From: Moraxellaceae bacterium
Lineage (GTDB): Bacteria; Pseudomonadota; Gammaproteobacteria; Pseudomonadales; Moraxellaceae
Reading direction: 5' to 3'
Assembly: GCA_030680295.1 (NCBI GenBank)
Contig: JAUXVU010000018.1
Location: 1-64,000, forward strand
Length of the DNA stretch: 64,000 bases
Shown: one piece after another, positions 27,029 through 36,917 of the stretch
How the letters are laid out: every line of letters begins with the position of its first letter
How positions within the stretch are numbered: the stretch's first letter is position 1
The notes under the pieces: model-generated
Seen by the model: the letters and a program-made list of their open reading frames with translations, nothing else
Told to the model about the DNA's origin: nothing
Databases searched by the model: none
Made by a program: the position numbers and the translations under genes

Positions 27029-27039
27029 CGGAGACTGCG

Positions 27040-28200
27040 GTGAACTTTGAGCTAAACGAAGATCAGTTGGCTTACCAAAAATTGGCACGTGACTTTGCCG
27101 CTAAGTCCTTAGCGCCGTTTGCTGCTGAGTGGGATGCCAACAGCGTGTTTCCTGTGGAGGTATTGCGCGAAGGTGGGCAGCTAGGTTTTTGTGGTTTGTA
27201 TTCGCCAGAAAGCTGCGGTGGCCTGGGCTTGAGTCGGCTGGATTCGGCCTTGGTATTTGAAGAGCTGGCTGCGGCGGATCCCTCTACGGCAGCGTTTTTC
27301 ACCATTCATAATATGGCCACCTGGATGTTGTGCACTTGGGGCCAGTCGGCACTAACTACTGAGGTTGGGCCAAAGTTAACCAGTGGTGAATGTTTGGCCT
27401 CGTATTGCCTGACCGAACCTGATGCCGGTTCGGATGCCGCGAATTTAAAAACCGCTGCTAAGCGTGACGGTGATGACTATATTTTAAATGGTTCAAAGGC
27501 GTTTATTTCGGGTGCCGGCAGTACCGACTGGTTGGTGGTGATGGCGCGAACCGGTGCGCCCGGTGCCAAAGGCATCACCGCATTTGCTGTGCCTGCCGAT
27601 GCGCCCGGTATTCGTTATGGCAAAAAAGAAGACAAGATGGGCTGGAATAGCCAGCCCACACGCGCCATCTTTTTTGATCAGGTTCGTATTCCTGCGACCT
27701 ATCGTTTGGGTGAAGAAGGCGAAGGCTTTCGTATTGCCATGAAGGGTTTGGATGGCGGGCGCATCAATATTGCCACTTGCTCGGTTGGTGCAGCGCAGGG
27801 TGCTTTAAATGCGGCTCAGCGTTACTTAGGTGAGCGCAAGCAATTTGGTAAAGCCTTAGCGGCTTTTCAAGCCCTGCAATTTCGCCTAGCAGACATGGCC
27901 ACGGAGTTAGTGGCTAGCCGGCAAATGATACGGCTGGCGGCCAGCAAATTAGATGCCGCTGCACCAGATGCTTCGGTGTATTGCGCCATGGCCAAACGTT
28001 TTGCCACCGATGCCGGTTTTAACATTTGTAATGACGCGCTGCAGTTGCATGGTGGCTACGGTTATTTGCGTGACTACCCTTTAGAGCGTTTGCTGCGTGA
28101 TGCACGTGTGCATCAAATTTTAGAAGGCACCAATGAAATCATGCGGGTGATTATTGCTCGGCGCTTGCTTGAGCCCGATGCCACCGATCATATTCGCTAA
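27040..28200 (+). CDS. Acyl-CoA dehydrogenase, probable isobutyryl-CoA dehydrogenase
   Basis: The 386-residue flavoenzyme starts with GTG at 27040, 11 bases after mmsA. It has the FAD/acyl-CoA motifs CLTEPDAGSDAA and the C-terminal catalytic Glu in LEGTNEIMRV. Placement between mmsA and mmsB points to isobutyryl-CoA as substrate, giving methacrylyl-CoA. 2-methyl-branched acyl-CoA use is an alternative. Confidence 0.9.
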   Translation: MNFELNEDQLAYQKLARDFAAKSLAPFAAEWDANSVFPVEVLREGGQLGFCGLYSPESCGGLGLSRLDSALVFEELAAADPSTAAFFTIHNMATWMLCTWGQSALTTEVGPKLTSGECLASYCLTEPDAGSDAANLKTAAKRDGDDYILNGSKAFISGAGSTDWLVVMARTGAPGAKGITAFAVPADAPGIRYGKKEDKMGWNSQPTRAIFFDQVRIPATYRLGEEGEGFRIAMKGLDGGRINIATCSVGAAQGALNAAQRYLGERKQFGKALAAFQALQFRLADMATELVASRQMIRLAASKLDAAAPDASVYCAMAKRFATDAGFNICNDALQLHGGYGYLRDYPLERLLRDARVHQILEGTNEIMRVIIARRLLEPDATDHIR

Positions 28201-28224
28201 CGTATAAAAATAAGGATTAAGCAC

Positions 28225-29130
28225 ATGACAAATCACATTGCATTTATCGGCCTAGGCAATATGGGCGGCCCAATGGCGGTGAACCTGCATAAGGCTGGTT
28301 TTAGCGTGACCGCGATGGATTTATCACAAGCGGCGCGCGATAAGGTGGCCGCCGAGGGTGTGCCAGTGGTGGCAACAACACTGGATGTGATTCGTGGCGC
28401 CAATGTGGTCATTTCCATGCTGCCGGCCAGTCGTCATGTGGAAAGCCTGTATTTGGGTGACGGAGTTACCAATCCGGGTTTGTTAGCCAGTTTGGTCGGT
28501 GGCACACGCATTATTGATTGCAGCACCATTGCCCCGGCGAGTGCCCGCAAAGTAGCCAGTGCTGCGCAAGCGTTGGGTTTGTCGATGATTGATGCGCCGG
28601 TGTCTGGCGGCACGGCTGGAGCCACAGCAGGCACACTGACTTTTATGGTCGGTGGTGATGCGGAGTGTGTTGCGGCATCCCAGCCGTATTTGCAGGCCAT
28701 GGGCAGCAATATTTTTCATGCCGGTGCCAACGGTGCCGGTCAGGTTGCCAAAGTCTGCAACAACATGCTGTTGGCGATTCACATGATAGGTTCGGCCGAA
28801 GCGCTGAACTTAGGTGTGAACAATGGCCTAGATGCCAAAGTGTTGGCCGATATCATGAAACAAAGCTCTGGTGGCAACTGGACCTTGGAAAAGTACAACC
28901 CTATGCCTGGTGTGATGGAGGCCGTGCCTGCATCCAGAGGTTATAGCGGTGGCTTTGGTACGGACTTAATGCTGAAAGATTTAGGGCTGGCTGAAGAAGC
29001 TGCCTTAGCCAGCGGTTCACCGATTCCATTAGGCGGTTTGGCGCGCAATTTATACGCTGCACATAGTGCTGGTGGCTCAGGTGGCTTAGACTTCTCTAGT
29101 ATTATAAAAATCTTACAGAGGTCCTCATGA
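28225..29130 (+). CDS. mmsB: 3-hydroxyisobutyrate dehydrogenase
   Basis: The 301-residue enzyme has the NAD motif FIGLGNMGGPMA, the substrate loop DAPVSGGTAGA and catalytic Lys in GAGQVAKVCNN. It oxidises 3-hydroxyisobutyrate to methylmalonate semialdehyde, which MmsA then uses. AAGGAT precedes the ATG. It overlaps the aldolase-like gene by four bases. Confidence 0.95.
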   Translation: MTNHIAFIGLGNMGGPMAVNLHKAGFSVTAMDLSQAARDKVAAEGVPVVATTLDVIRGANVVISMLPASRHVESLYLGDGVTNPGLLASLVGGTRIIDCSTIAPASARKVASAAQALGLSMIDAPVSGGTAGATAGTLTFMVGGDAECVAASQPYLQAMGSNIFHAGANGAGQVAKVCNNMLLAIHMIGSAEALNLGVNNGLDAKVLADIMKQSSGGNWTLEKYNPMPGVMEAVPASRGYSGGFGTDLMLKDLGLAEEAALASGSPIPLGGLARNLYAAHSAGGSGGLDFSSIIKILQRSS

Positions 29131-29888
29131 CATTAGACATCCCTAGCCTTAAAGATCAGGTCAGTAGCGAAGAGTGGCAACTACGTTGTGATCTAGCTGC
29201 GTGTTATCGCTTAGTGGCAGCCTATGGCTGGAGTGACTTAGTATTTACGCATATTTCTGTGCGCATCCCCGGTCCTGAACACCACTTTCTGATCAATCCT
29301 TATGGCTTGATGTTTGATGAAATCACCGCCTCATCCTTGGTTAAAGTTGATCAGTTATGCAATAAGGTGATCGACTCACCATTCCCCGTGAACCCTGCTG
29401 GTTTTGTCATTCACAGTGCGGTGCATGAAGCGCGTCCAGACGTGCAATGTGTGCTGCATACCCATACTCGAGCCGGTGTTGCGGTGAGTGCGCAGGCGGC
29501 GGGGGTGTTGCCCATTTCTCAGCAATCTACCTTTGTGTTGGCGTCACTGGCCTATCACGACTATGAAGGTGTGGCCTTTCGCCCAGATGAAAAACCACGT
29601 CTGCAAGCTGATCTTGGTCAAGCGAACTTCTTGATGTTGCGTAACCATGGTTTGTTAACTTGTGGTGCCAGCATTGCTGATGCTTTTTTAAATATGTATG
29701 TGTTTGAAAGCACTTGTCAGATTCAACTATCAGCGCAAGCGGGTGGCGAGTTGACACAAGTTGATCCACAGATTGTGGCCGGTGTAGCCGAAGCCATGCG
29801 TGTGCAAACTAGCGGCTTGGGTGGGGCATTTGTGTGGCCTGCGTTGCTTCGCAAGTTGCAACGCATGGATGCCAACTACTTGAACTAA
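29127..29888 (+). CDS. Class II aldolase/adducin-family protein
   Basis: The 253-residue protein has the metal-binding HTH in CVLHTHTRAG and later NHGLLTCG of the class II aldolase fold. It is translationally coupled to mmsB, but no known step of valine breakdown needs such an enzyme. Stand-alone members are often of unknown activity. It ends tail-to-tail with the CorC-like gene with a four-base overlap. Confidence 0.85.
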   Translation: MTLDIPSLKDQVSSEEWQLRCDLAACYRLVAAYGWSDLVFTHISVRIPGPEHHFLINPYGLMFDEITASSLVKVDQLCNKVIDSPFPVNPAGFVIHSAVHEARPDVQCVLHTHTRAGVAVSAQAAGVLPISQQSTFVLASLAYHDYEGVAFRPDEKPRLQADLGQANFLMLRNHGLLTCGASIADAFLNMYVFESTCQIQLSAQAGGELTQVDPQIVAGVAEAMRVQTSGLGGAFVWPALLRKLQRMDANYLN

Positions 29889-31165
29889 CCGTCTGTTTCG
29901 CTATCTTCTTCAGCTATAGGCAGCGAGACTTTGACTAGCTGAATAACATTGTCGCGCACCTGCTCAACGCGAATGGTAAAGCCAAACAGTGACACTTCAG
30001 TGCCCTCATCCGGAAGTTCGTCTAAAACACTGACGATGAGGCCACTGAATGTGGTGGCCTCATCGGTGGGTAGGTCCCAGCCTAGGCGACGGTTTAAACT
30101 ATGTACGGCAATGCGGCCATCAATGGTCCAGCTGTTGTCGCCCTGTCGATCAATTCGGCGGGCATGCTGAGCGGGCTCCGTGGTGAACTCACCCACAATT
30201 TCTTCCAAAATATCGGCCAGGGTGACCAAGCCGACAATATCGCCATACTCATTAACCACTAAACCAATGCGACGCTGCAGGCGCTGAAACTCCACCATTT
30301 GTTGTGGTAGTCGAGTGGATTGAGGAATGTAGTAGGGCTTAAACATGGCTTTCTCAAGCCATTCCAAGGTGATGGTTTCTTGGTCAACATTAATTAGTTT
30401 GCGTAGATTTAAGATACCCACTACGTTGTCTAGGCTGTCGCTATACATCACAGCACGGCTGTATGGGTAGGCTTGGATCTGCTCAAGGACTTCATCAAGG
30501 GAGCAATTGAGGTCAATACCACGCACTTCATTACGCGGCACCATAATGTCTTCAACGGTAGCCTGTTCTAAGGTCAACACATTCAGCAGCATCTGCCGGT
30601 GACTCTTGGGAATTAAGCTGCCGCCTTGCTCAAGCAAGGTGCGTAGTTCGTTTTGAGAAAGATCATTGTTTGTTGGTGTTGAAGCGTTAACACCAAAGGG
30701 TTTCAGTACCACGCTGGCCAAGGCGTTAATAACACGCACAACGGGATACAACACTTTAAGTAACGGGTATAAAAAAAATGCAGCGGGTAGGGCAACGCGT
30801 TCTGGCTTAAAGGCAGCTAATGTTTTGGGTGCGACTTCGGCAAAAATCAGGATGACTATGGTCAGGAAAATGGTGCCAACCAGCACACCAGAGTCACCAG
30901 CGATACGAATAAAAGCAACGGTGGTAACGGCCGAAGCCAAGATGTTGACAAAGTTATTGCCTAATAAAATTAGACCAATTAAGCGTTCTGGTTTTTCGAG
31001 TAGCTTTTGCGCAAGTTGGGCGCCTTTGTTGCCTTCGCTGGCCAAATGCATCAATCGATAGCGGTTGATACTCATTAACGCCGTTTCAGAGGCGGAAAAA
31101 CAGGCAGAGAAAACTAATAGAACTGCAAGCAAGGAAAATAAAAACGGCAGGGATAACGCGTTCAT
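29885..31165 (-). CDS. CNNM/HlyC-CorC-family transporter
   Basis: The 426-residue protein has an N-terminal DUF21 domain of about four helices (SLPFLFSLLAVLLVFS at start), two CBS domains in the middle (TVEDIMVPR) and a C-terminal CorC_HlyC domain. Members such as CorB/YfjD affect magnesium and cobalt efflux or resistance. The gene stands alone between two convergent units. Confidence 0.9.
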   Translation of the reverse strand: MNALSLPFLFSLLAVLLVFSACFSASETALMSINRYRLMHLASEGNKGAQLAQKLLEKPERLIGLILLGNNFVNILASAVTTVAFIRIAGDSGVLVGTIFLTIVILIFAEVAPKTLAAFKPERVALPAAFFLYPLLKVLYPVVRVINALASVVLKPFGVNASTPTNNDLSQNELRTLLEQGGSLIPKSHRQMLLNVLTLEQATVEDIMVPRNEVRGIDLNCSLDEVLEQIQAYPYSRAVMYSDSLDNVVGILNLRKLINVDQETITLEWLEKAMFKPYYIPQSTRLPQQMVEFQRLQRRIGLVVNEYGDIVGLVTLADILEEIVGEFTTEPAQHARRIDRQGDNSWTIDGRIAVHSLNRRLGWDLPTDEATTFSGLIVSVLDELPDEGTEVSLFGFTIRVEQVRDNVIQLVKVSLPIAEEDSETDG

Positions 31166-31291
31166 GCAAAAGCAACAGTGGCTGTAGGGACATTCATTAT
31201 AGGTGTAATTGCTCAGTTGCGCGTATAACGAGCAATTTTATTCACCGTGGCGAAAAAATCGACTTATCGCTGAAAGTCATTGCCTGAGCGA

Positions 31292-31348
31292 GTTTCACGT
31301 GTTTCACCCAAGTTTGTTCACGGACTTGTCCACAGACACTGGGGATAA
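31292..31348. promoter_or_regulatory. DnaA-box-like pair and partial ParB-site-like motif
   Basis: TTGTCCACA (31326-31334) and TGGGGATAA (31340-31348) each differ by one base from the DnaA box TTATCCACA and its complement, and face each other over five bases. Upstream, GTTTCACGTG (31292-31301) matches one half of the ParB site. They lie in the 237-base gap before an acyltransferase gene. No oriC genes are near, so a DnaA-regulated promoter or titration site is more likely than an origin. Confidence 0.35.
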
Positions 31349-31402
31349 CTTAAGGCTGTAAAGTTGTTTACACTCAGATCAATTCAGTGCATTGAGAGTG
31401 TT

Positions 31403-32242
31403 ATGGATAATAAGACATATCGTCCGCCCCCTGCATGGCGATTAGCCTTGGCGCAAGCACCGGCACGCGCCTATTTCAGCCCAGTTTTTTTAGGTACTGA
31501 ACATTTAGATGGCAGTCGACCTGCACTCTATGTCGGTAATCACACGCTTTACAGCATTGATGCTGGCCTGATGATGGATTATCTCAATCGTCGCCACGGT
31601 ATTTTTTTGCGAGCGTTAGGAGATCACTTTCATTTTCAAGTGCCGTTATGGGGTGACTTATTAACGCGTTATGGCGTAGTGCCTGGCACCCCGGATAACT
31701 GTCATGAATTAATGACGCAGCAACACTCGATTTTGGTTTTTCCCGGCGGCGCACGTGAGGTGATGCGTCGACGCAGTGATCATGATCATTTGGTGTGGAA
31801 GCAGCGTTTGGGTTTTGCTCGAATGGCCATGATGCACGGTTATGACATCGTGCCATTTGCCTCAGTGGGGCCAAACGAAAGCTGGAAAATTGTATTAGAT
31901 GCCGATGATGTCAAAAAAAGCCGGGCGTGGTCGCTGCTGTCGAAAAGCAAACGTATACGTGACTTAACCCGTGAAGGGGACGTGATTGCACCATTGGTTC
32001 GAGGTTTAAGTGTGACCCCAATCCCTAAGCCACAGCGCTTTTATTTCTCCTTTGGCGAACGTATTTCGACTGCGAAATGGCAAGACCATGCCGATGATAC
32101 TGATGCCTTGTGGCAGGTACGTGGGCAGGTAGAGTCCGCGATTGAAACCATGATGGGTGACTTAAAACGTTATCGTGAGCAAGATCGTGAAGCCAACTGG
32201 AGCCGATTGCGGCGCTGGCTGGCACCATTGCATGTGAACTAA
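31403..32242 (+). CDS. Lysophospholipid/DGAT-type acyltransferase
   Basis: From ATG 31403 the protein has 279 residues. GNHTLYSID and FPGGAREVMRRR mark the TMEM68/DGAT-like branch of the PlsC superfamily, which carries FPGGAREV in place of FPEGTR. It likely acylates a lysolipid or diacylglycerol. It is distinct from the 19577 gene. It converges with the TSUP permease gene with a four-base overlap. Confidence 0.8.
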   Translation: MDNKTYRPPPAWRLALAQAPARAYFSPVFLGTEHLDGSRPALYVGNHTLYSIDAGLMMDYLNRRHGIFLRALGDHFHFQVPLWGDLLTRYGVVPGTPDNCHELMTQQHSILVFPGGAREVMRRRSDHDHLVWKQRLGFARMAMMHGYDIVPFASVGPNESWKIVLDADDVKKSRAWSLLSKSKRIRDLTREGDVIAPLVRGLSVTPIPKPQRFYFSFGERISTAKWQDHADDTDALWQVRGQVESAIETMMGDLKRYREQDREANWSRLRRWLAPLHVN

Positions 32243-32973
32243 AGCAAGCTGCTAACGCCACGCCATAACAACTGGGCGGCTAATAGGGTTAATAACCAAC
32301 CTAATACCCGCTGAAAGTCGTGATCTTGGCGTTTGGCTAACCAGCGCTGGCCTAACCAAGTGCCAATAACGCCAGCGGCTAACATGGCAGCCAGCAAGCC
32401 AAGCCATGGGCCAAATTGAAAGCCTAAAAAACCAAAAACCAAAACTTTGATGCCGTGCTGCAGACTCATTAATGCCGAAAAAGTGGCGACATGTGCTTGC
32501 CGATCCAACTGCTGAGCTTTCAGAGCCGCAGCTACTAAAGGGCCGGTGGCACCAACAAACATACTGACAAAACTGATTAAGACACTGCTAATCCATAACG
32601 TGCTTTTGCGCAAAGCAGGCCAGGCACCCCAGGTGGCATACAGAATAAATAGGCCTAAGGTGATGTCTAACACATGGCTGGGCAACTGCATTAATAATTG
32701 GCCGCCTAATACCGCCCCTAATATACAGCCCAGCAAAAATGGCCAGATTATGTGGCGATCGATAAAGCTACGCATAAGCACGGTGCGGCCCACATTGGCG
32801 CCAATTTGCACCACACCATGCAAGGCAATCACCACGGGTGTTGGCAACAGAAAGCTCATAATACCCAGCAATAACACGCCACCACCAAGGCCTAAGCCTG
32901 CGGTGATCCATGCCGTAAAGCCGGCACTTAAGATCAGCGCAAGCATGCTGGTTAAGCTTAGGCTTTCGGGCAT
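32239..32973 (-). CDS. TauE/SafE (TSUP) family permease
   Basis: The 244 residues form seven to eight hydrophobic helices in two repeats with the GLGGGVLLLG motif of the sulfite-exporter TauE/SafE family. Members move sulfite, sulfoacetate or other sulfur anions. It overlaps the HIT gene by 16 bases, so the two are probably transcribed together. Confidence 0.85.
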   Translation of the reverse strand: MPESLSLTSMLALILSAGFTAWITAGLGLGGGVLLLGIMSFLLPTPVVIALHGVVQIGANVGRTVLMRSFIDRHIIWPFLLGCILGAVLGGQLLMQLPSHVLDITLGLFILYATWGAWPALRKSTLWISSVLISFVSMFVGATGPLVAAALKAQQLDRQAHVATFSALMSLQHGIKVLVFGFLGFQFGPWLGLLAAMLAAGVIGTWLGQRWLAKRQDHDFQRVLGWLLTLLAAQLLWRGVSSLL

Positions 32974-33395
32974 GTCAGTGGCGTCTTGTCGTTGTTGCTT
33001 AATACTTGCCGCAGTTGGTTTAAGCGCTGCTCTGCCTCATCGTGGCTGTAGGCAATACTTGGCTGACGCCCCCAAATAGGCGCAGGCCAGTCAGCATCAT
33101 TTTTATGGCGAACAATAATATGCCAGTGTAGTTGCGCCACCACATTGCCTAGGTTGGCGACATTCATTTTGTCCGCTTTAAAAGTGGTGGCTAATTGCTG
33201 ACTGACCCAAGACGACTCGCGCAGCAGTTGTTGTTGATCCGCCTCTGATAACTCATGCACTTCACGTAAATCATTTATGCGCGGCACTAAGATCAGCCAG
33301 ACATAACGTGCGTTGTTCATTAGCAAGCAGCGTGACAGCGGAAAGTCGCCAACAACTAGGGTGTCAGCGCTTAAGGTAGGGTGCAGTGCAAACAT
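32958..33395 (-). CDS. HIT-family protein
   Basis: The 145-residue protein is of the diadenosine-tetraphosphate-hydrolase-like HIT family, with VGDFPLSRCLLMNNARYVW at the start and QLHWHIIVRHKND at the catalytic region. The usual H-x-H-x-H reads H-W-H-I-I, so the third His is replaced; this is seen in the proteobacterial branch with a WPxPxWG tail. Nucleotide hydrolase or transferase activity is inferred. Confidence 0.85.
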   Translation of the reverse strand: MFALHPTLSADTLVVGDFPLSRCLLMNNARYVWLILVPRINDLREVHELSEADQQQLLRESSWVSQQLATTFKADKMNVANLGNVVAQLHWHIIVRHKNDADWPAPIWGRQPSIAYSHDEAEQRLNQLRQVLSNNDKTPLTCPKA

Positions 33396-33503
33396 AAATA
33401 GCTCCTTTTAGCCCCTAAAGTGTAAACCGTGGCGCATGCAAGTCACGCGGCTTTTTGCTACTCTCGCGGCATTATTCATTCGCTTAATCTGCCAAGAGCG
33501 CAC

Positions 33504-34535
33504 ATGACATTGCGTCACGCTAATACCTTAAGTATTCAATATGTTCGCCGCCTGTTAGCGGGTGCCGCGCGACATGGTGTGTCATTGCCCGATTTATTTG
33601 CCAGCTGTGAATTAGATCCTGCCTTATTAAATGATGAGCATAGCCGTTTGCGAGGCGCTGACTTAATCCGCTTGATGCGTGCCGTGATGCGACAAACCGA
33701 AGATGAGTTTATTGGTTTGGCCACCGATGCCCGCTCTAAGCCGGGCACGTTTTCGATGATGGCCCATGCGGTGATTAACTGTGCCAATCTTGAACAAGCT
33801 ATTCGTCGCTCGGCCGCTTTTTATGAGCTATTTGAGACCCCGATTGCCATTGAATTTAGTCATGATATTCATGAGGGGCGCTTGAGTTTTAAGTTAGGCC
33901 AGCAGGCACCAGACGAAGACGTTGTGCAAGAAGTGATGGTGTTTGTGTCACTGCGCTTTTGGAGTTGGTTAGTGGGGCGTCGCCTACAACCTTTGGTGAT
34001 TGAGTTTGCCGGTCCACCACCTGCACATGCTGCAGAGTTTCAGGCCTTTTTTAAATGCCCTGTGGTGTATGACGCAGACAATAGCCAAATTCGTTTCCCA
34101 GCCGCATGGTTATCTTTACCGCTGGCACAAACGCCGCTGTCACTGTCACGCTTTTTACGTGATTCGGTAGCGCTCATTATTCGCGGTGGTGCCGAGCCTG
34201 TTAGCTTGGCGGATCAAGTGCGCACCATGCTGAGTAAAGAACAGGGGCAGTTATTTCCGGAGCTGCAAGTGGTGGCTAAACGCTTAAACGTCAGCCCGCA
34301 AACACTACGCCGTCGATTGAAAGAAGAACACACAAGCTATCAAGCCATTAAAGATGAAATGCGTGAAAAAGCCGCTAAGTTTTACTTGGCCAAGCCGGCC
34401 TTATCCGTGGATGAAATTGCCTTGATGATGGGATTTTCGGAAGCCAGCGCGTTTCATCGAGCCTTTAAAAAGTGGACAGGTATGACACCTTTGGCCTGTC
34501 GACGTGAATTATTAAATATGGATACTTCAACATGA
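33504..34535 (+). CDS. AraC-family regulator (OruR-like)
   Basis: From ATG 33504 the protein has 343 residues: an N-terminal arabinose-binding-like ligand domain (about 15-200) and a C-terminal AraC double HTH (about 235-340, with [18 protein letters not shown] and [19 protein letters not shown]). It overlaps purU by four bases. The 25-residue upstream extension has no ribosome site. Ligand unknown. Confidence 0.85.
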   Translation: MTLRHANTLSIQYVRRLLAGAARHGVSLPDLFASCELDPALLNDEHSRLRGADLIRLMRAVMRQTEDEFIGLATDARSKPGTFSMMAHAVINCANLEQAIRRSAAFYELFETPIAIEFSHDIHEGRLSFKLGQQAPDEDVVQEVMVFVSLRFWSWLVGRRLQPLVIEFAGPPPAHAAEFQAFFKCPVVYDADNSQIRFPAAWLSLPLAQTPLSLSRFLRDSVALIIRGGAEPVSLADQVRTMLSKEQGQLFPELQVVAKRLNVSPQTLRRRLKEEHTSYQAIKDEMREKAAKFYLAKPALSVDEIALMMGFSEASAFHRAFKKWTGMTPLACRRELLNMDTST

Positions 34536-35389
34536 CTGACAACACTGCACGCTTATTAATTAACTGCCCTGACGCACCGGGCATTGTCAGTGCCGTATCC
34601 GGGTTTTTATACCAGCATGGCGCCAACATTACCGATCTTGACCAGCATGCCACGGCACCAATTGGTGGCAGTTATTTTATGCGTCTGGAGTTTCAAACCG
34701 AACAAATGACGTTGTCGCCAGAGGCATTGTCTTCTGCCTTTCAAACACAGGTGGCTGAGCGTTATCAAATGAACTGGCATATTAGTTATGCCGCTCAGCG
34801 TAAGCGCATGGCCATTTTGGTATCTAAACATGACCACGCCATGTTGGAATTGCTGTGGCGTTGGTCGCGAGGTGCACTGCCTTGTGATATCGCCATGGTG
34901 ATTAGCAACCACAACGATTTACGTGATGATGTGGAGGGCTTTGGCGTGCCGTTTCATCATGTGCCGGTCACAGCGGATAACAAGCAGCAAGCCGAAGCCG
35001 AGATTGAGACTTTGTTACAGGGCGTAGACCTGATTGTGTTGGCGCGTTATATGCAAATTCTTAGCGCTGATTTCACCGCGCGCTGGCCTAATCGCATCAT
35101 TAATATCCATCACTCCTTTCTGCCAGCCTTTGTTGGCGCCAACCCTTATCAGCAGGCTTATGACAAAGGCGTGAAGCTAATTGGTGCCACTGCGCATTAC
35201 GTTACCGCTGATTTAGACCAAGGACCGATAATTGAACAAGATGTAGAGCGTGTGTCACATCGCGATGAGGTGCCTACATTGCGTGAAATGGGGCAGGATG
35301 TTGAGCGCCAAGTTTTAGCACGTGCTGTACGCTGGCATTTGGAAGATCGCATTCTAATTCACGGCAATAAAACCATTGTGTTCTCATAA
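34532..35389 (+). CDS. purU: Formyltetrahydrofolate deformylase
   Basis: The 285-residue enzyme has an N-terminal ACT domain (about 6-85) and a formyltransferase-like domain with [18 protein letters not shown] and [17 protein letters not shown]. It splits 10-formyl-THF to THF plus formate, feeding PurT or balancing one-carbon pools. It is coupled to the AraC gene by ATGA. Confidence 0.95.
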   Translation: MTDNTARLLINCPDAPGIVSAVSGFLYQHGANITDLDQHATAPIGGSYFMRLEFQTEQMTLSPEALSSAFQTQVAERYQMNWHISYAAQRKRMAILVSKHDHAMLELLWRWSRGALPCDIAMVISNHNDLRDDVEGFGVPFHHVPVTADNKQQAEAEIETLLQGVDLIVLARYMQILSADFTARWPNRIINIHHSFLPAFVGANPYQQAYDKGVKLIGATAHYVTADLDQGPIIEQDVERVSHRDEVPTLREMGQDVERQVLARAVRWHLEDRILIHGNKTIVFS

Positions 35390-35422
35390 CGCTGTTAGGC
35401 GGCTTTAGGAGTCTTATATAAG

Positions 35423-36673
35423 ATGTCATCGCTGCCCACGCGGTTGAGCCTGTTGCTGGCTTTGTATCTGGCCCAAGGTATTCCTTTCGGCATTTATACC
35501 CAAGCATTGCCGGCTATTTTGCGTACCTATGACGCGCCGTTGTCGGTCATTAGCATGAGTGGTTTACTAGCTATCCCTTGGGCACTGAAAGTATTTTGGT
35601 CACCGCTGGTTGATCGGCATTATTGGCCACGCCTAGGTTATCGCCGCAGCTGGATCTTACCCATGAACTTGGGGCTGATTTCTGTTTTGTTTGGCTTGAT
35701 GTGGTTTGACCCGGAGTCTCTGCGCAATCCATCCGGCGTCTATGTTTTATTCTTCCTGCTGTTCTTAGTGAACTTATTTGCGGCTACTCAAGACATTGCC
35801 ACCGATGGTTTGGCTGTGCGTATTTTAAGCGTCAATGAACGTGGCTTGGGTAATGGTGTGCAGGTAGCATCCTATCGAGTCGGCATCATCATTGGTGGTG
35901 GTTTGCTGTTGTTCGTGCTGGGCTCAATTGGCTGGCGTTATGCCTTCACCATTCTTATTTTCTTCTCGTTTTTATTACTCATTCCGGTACTGCTGTTCAA
36001 AGAGCCAGAGATTTTGCCCGAGGCCAAAGCCAGTGCTAACGAGCCCTATGCTAAGGCTTGGTTTTCCTTTTTTAAACGACCCGAAGTGCAGGGTTGGATT
36101 TGGGTGTTGGTGACCTTCAAAATGGCAGAGTCTATGGCATCGGCCATGGTCAAGCCGATGATGGTTGATATGGGCATGTCTTTAGCCGCTATGGGCCTAC
36201 AAGTCAGTATGGCAGGCTCGGTGACCACCATTGCCGGCGCCATGCTGGGTGGTTATTTAACGAGGCCTTTGGGGCGGCGAAATGCCATGGTGTTGTTCGC
36301 AGGTTTGCAAGCTATTGCCTACGGCTGTTATGCCTTACCTGCCTTGGGTTATGGCATTCCCGGTTTGCAGCTCACCACCACTGTGGTGATCATTAATGCG
36401 GTTGAACACATGATTGGCGGTATGGCCATGGCGGCTCTGCTAGCAGCCGTTATGGATAGGGCGCGACAAGACCATGCCGGTGTCGACTTCACCTTGCAGG
36501 TGAGCTTGCTGGCGGTGTTTGGTGGCTTATTTTATCTGCCAGCTGGTTTGGTAGCAGAAAGTGTGGGTTATGCCGGTCATTTTGGTATTGCTGCCGTGTT
36601 GGGTGTTCTCGTGCTATGGCCTGCTTGGCGTTATACTCGCGAACCCGATCAATTAGTCGCACGCCATGCCTGA
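35423..36673 (+). CDS. MFS transporter, AmpG/FptX-like
   Basis: The 416 residues carry twelve helices. The start [22 protein letters not shown] and [12 protein letters not shown] are typical of AmpG (muropeptide permease) and of RhtX/FptX siderophore permeases. No peptidoglycan or siderophore gene is nearby to decide. It overlaps the TusA-like gene by eight bases. Confidence 0.8.
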   Translation: MSSLPTRLSLLLALYLAQGIPFGIYTQALPAILRTYDAPLSVISMSGLLAIPWALKVFWSPLVDRHYWPRLGYRRSWILPMNLGLISVLFGLMWFDPESLRNPSGVYVLFFLLFLVNLFAATQDIATDGLAVRILSVNERGLGNGVQVASYRVGIIIGGGLLLFVLGSIGWRYAFTILIFFSFLLLIPVLLFKEPEILPEAKASANEPYAKAWFSFFKRPEVQGWIWVLVTFKMAESMASAMVKPMMVDMGMSLAAMGLQVSMAGSVTTIAGAMLGGYLTRPLGRRNAMVLFAGLQAIAYGCYALPALGYGIPGLQLTTTVVIINAVEHMIGGMAMAALLAAVMDRARQDHAGVDFTLQVSLLAVFGGLFYLPAGLVAESVGYAGHFGIAAVLGVLVLWPAWRYTREPDQLVARHA

Positions 36674-36917
36674 TATGCAAGACCCCAATATTCCGGTGCT
36701 GGACGCCCGTGGACTGACCTGTCCTGAGCCTGTGATGATGCTGCACAAACGTATGCGTGAGCTTAGCGATGGCGCTGATTTGCTGGTATGGGCAACGGAT
36801 CCGTCCACCACCCGCGACATTCCGAAGTTCTGTCTATTTTTAGGACATGAACTGGTTAGCCAAAGTGAGCCGGAAGTAGGGCATTACCATTATCATTTGC
36901 GTAAATGCCAACGCTGA
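36666..36917 (+). CDS. tusA: TusA-family sulfurtransferase
   Basis: The 83-residue protein has [21 protein letters not shown] with the active Cys in the CPxP motif and the conserved [12 protein letters not shown]. TusA relays persulfide to TusBCD for tRNA 2-thiouridine or to other sulfur acceptors. The tail [11 protein letters not shown] runs into the convergent norM gene for 25 bases. Confidence 0.9.
   Translation: MPDMQDPNIPVLDARGLTCPEPVMMLHKRMRELSDGADLLVWATDPSTTRDIPKFCLFLGHELVSQSEPEVGHYHYHLRKCQR

Noticed and set aside
31292-31348. Replication origin
   Set aside because: No dnaA, dnaN, parA or gidA nearby and only two imperfect boxes; kept only as a regulatory candidate.
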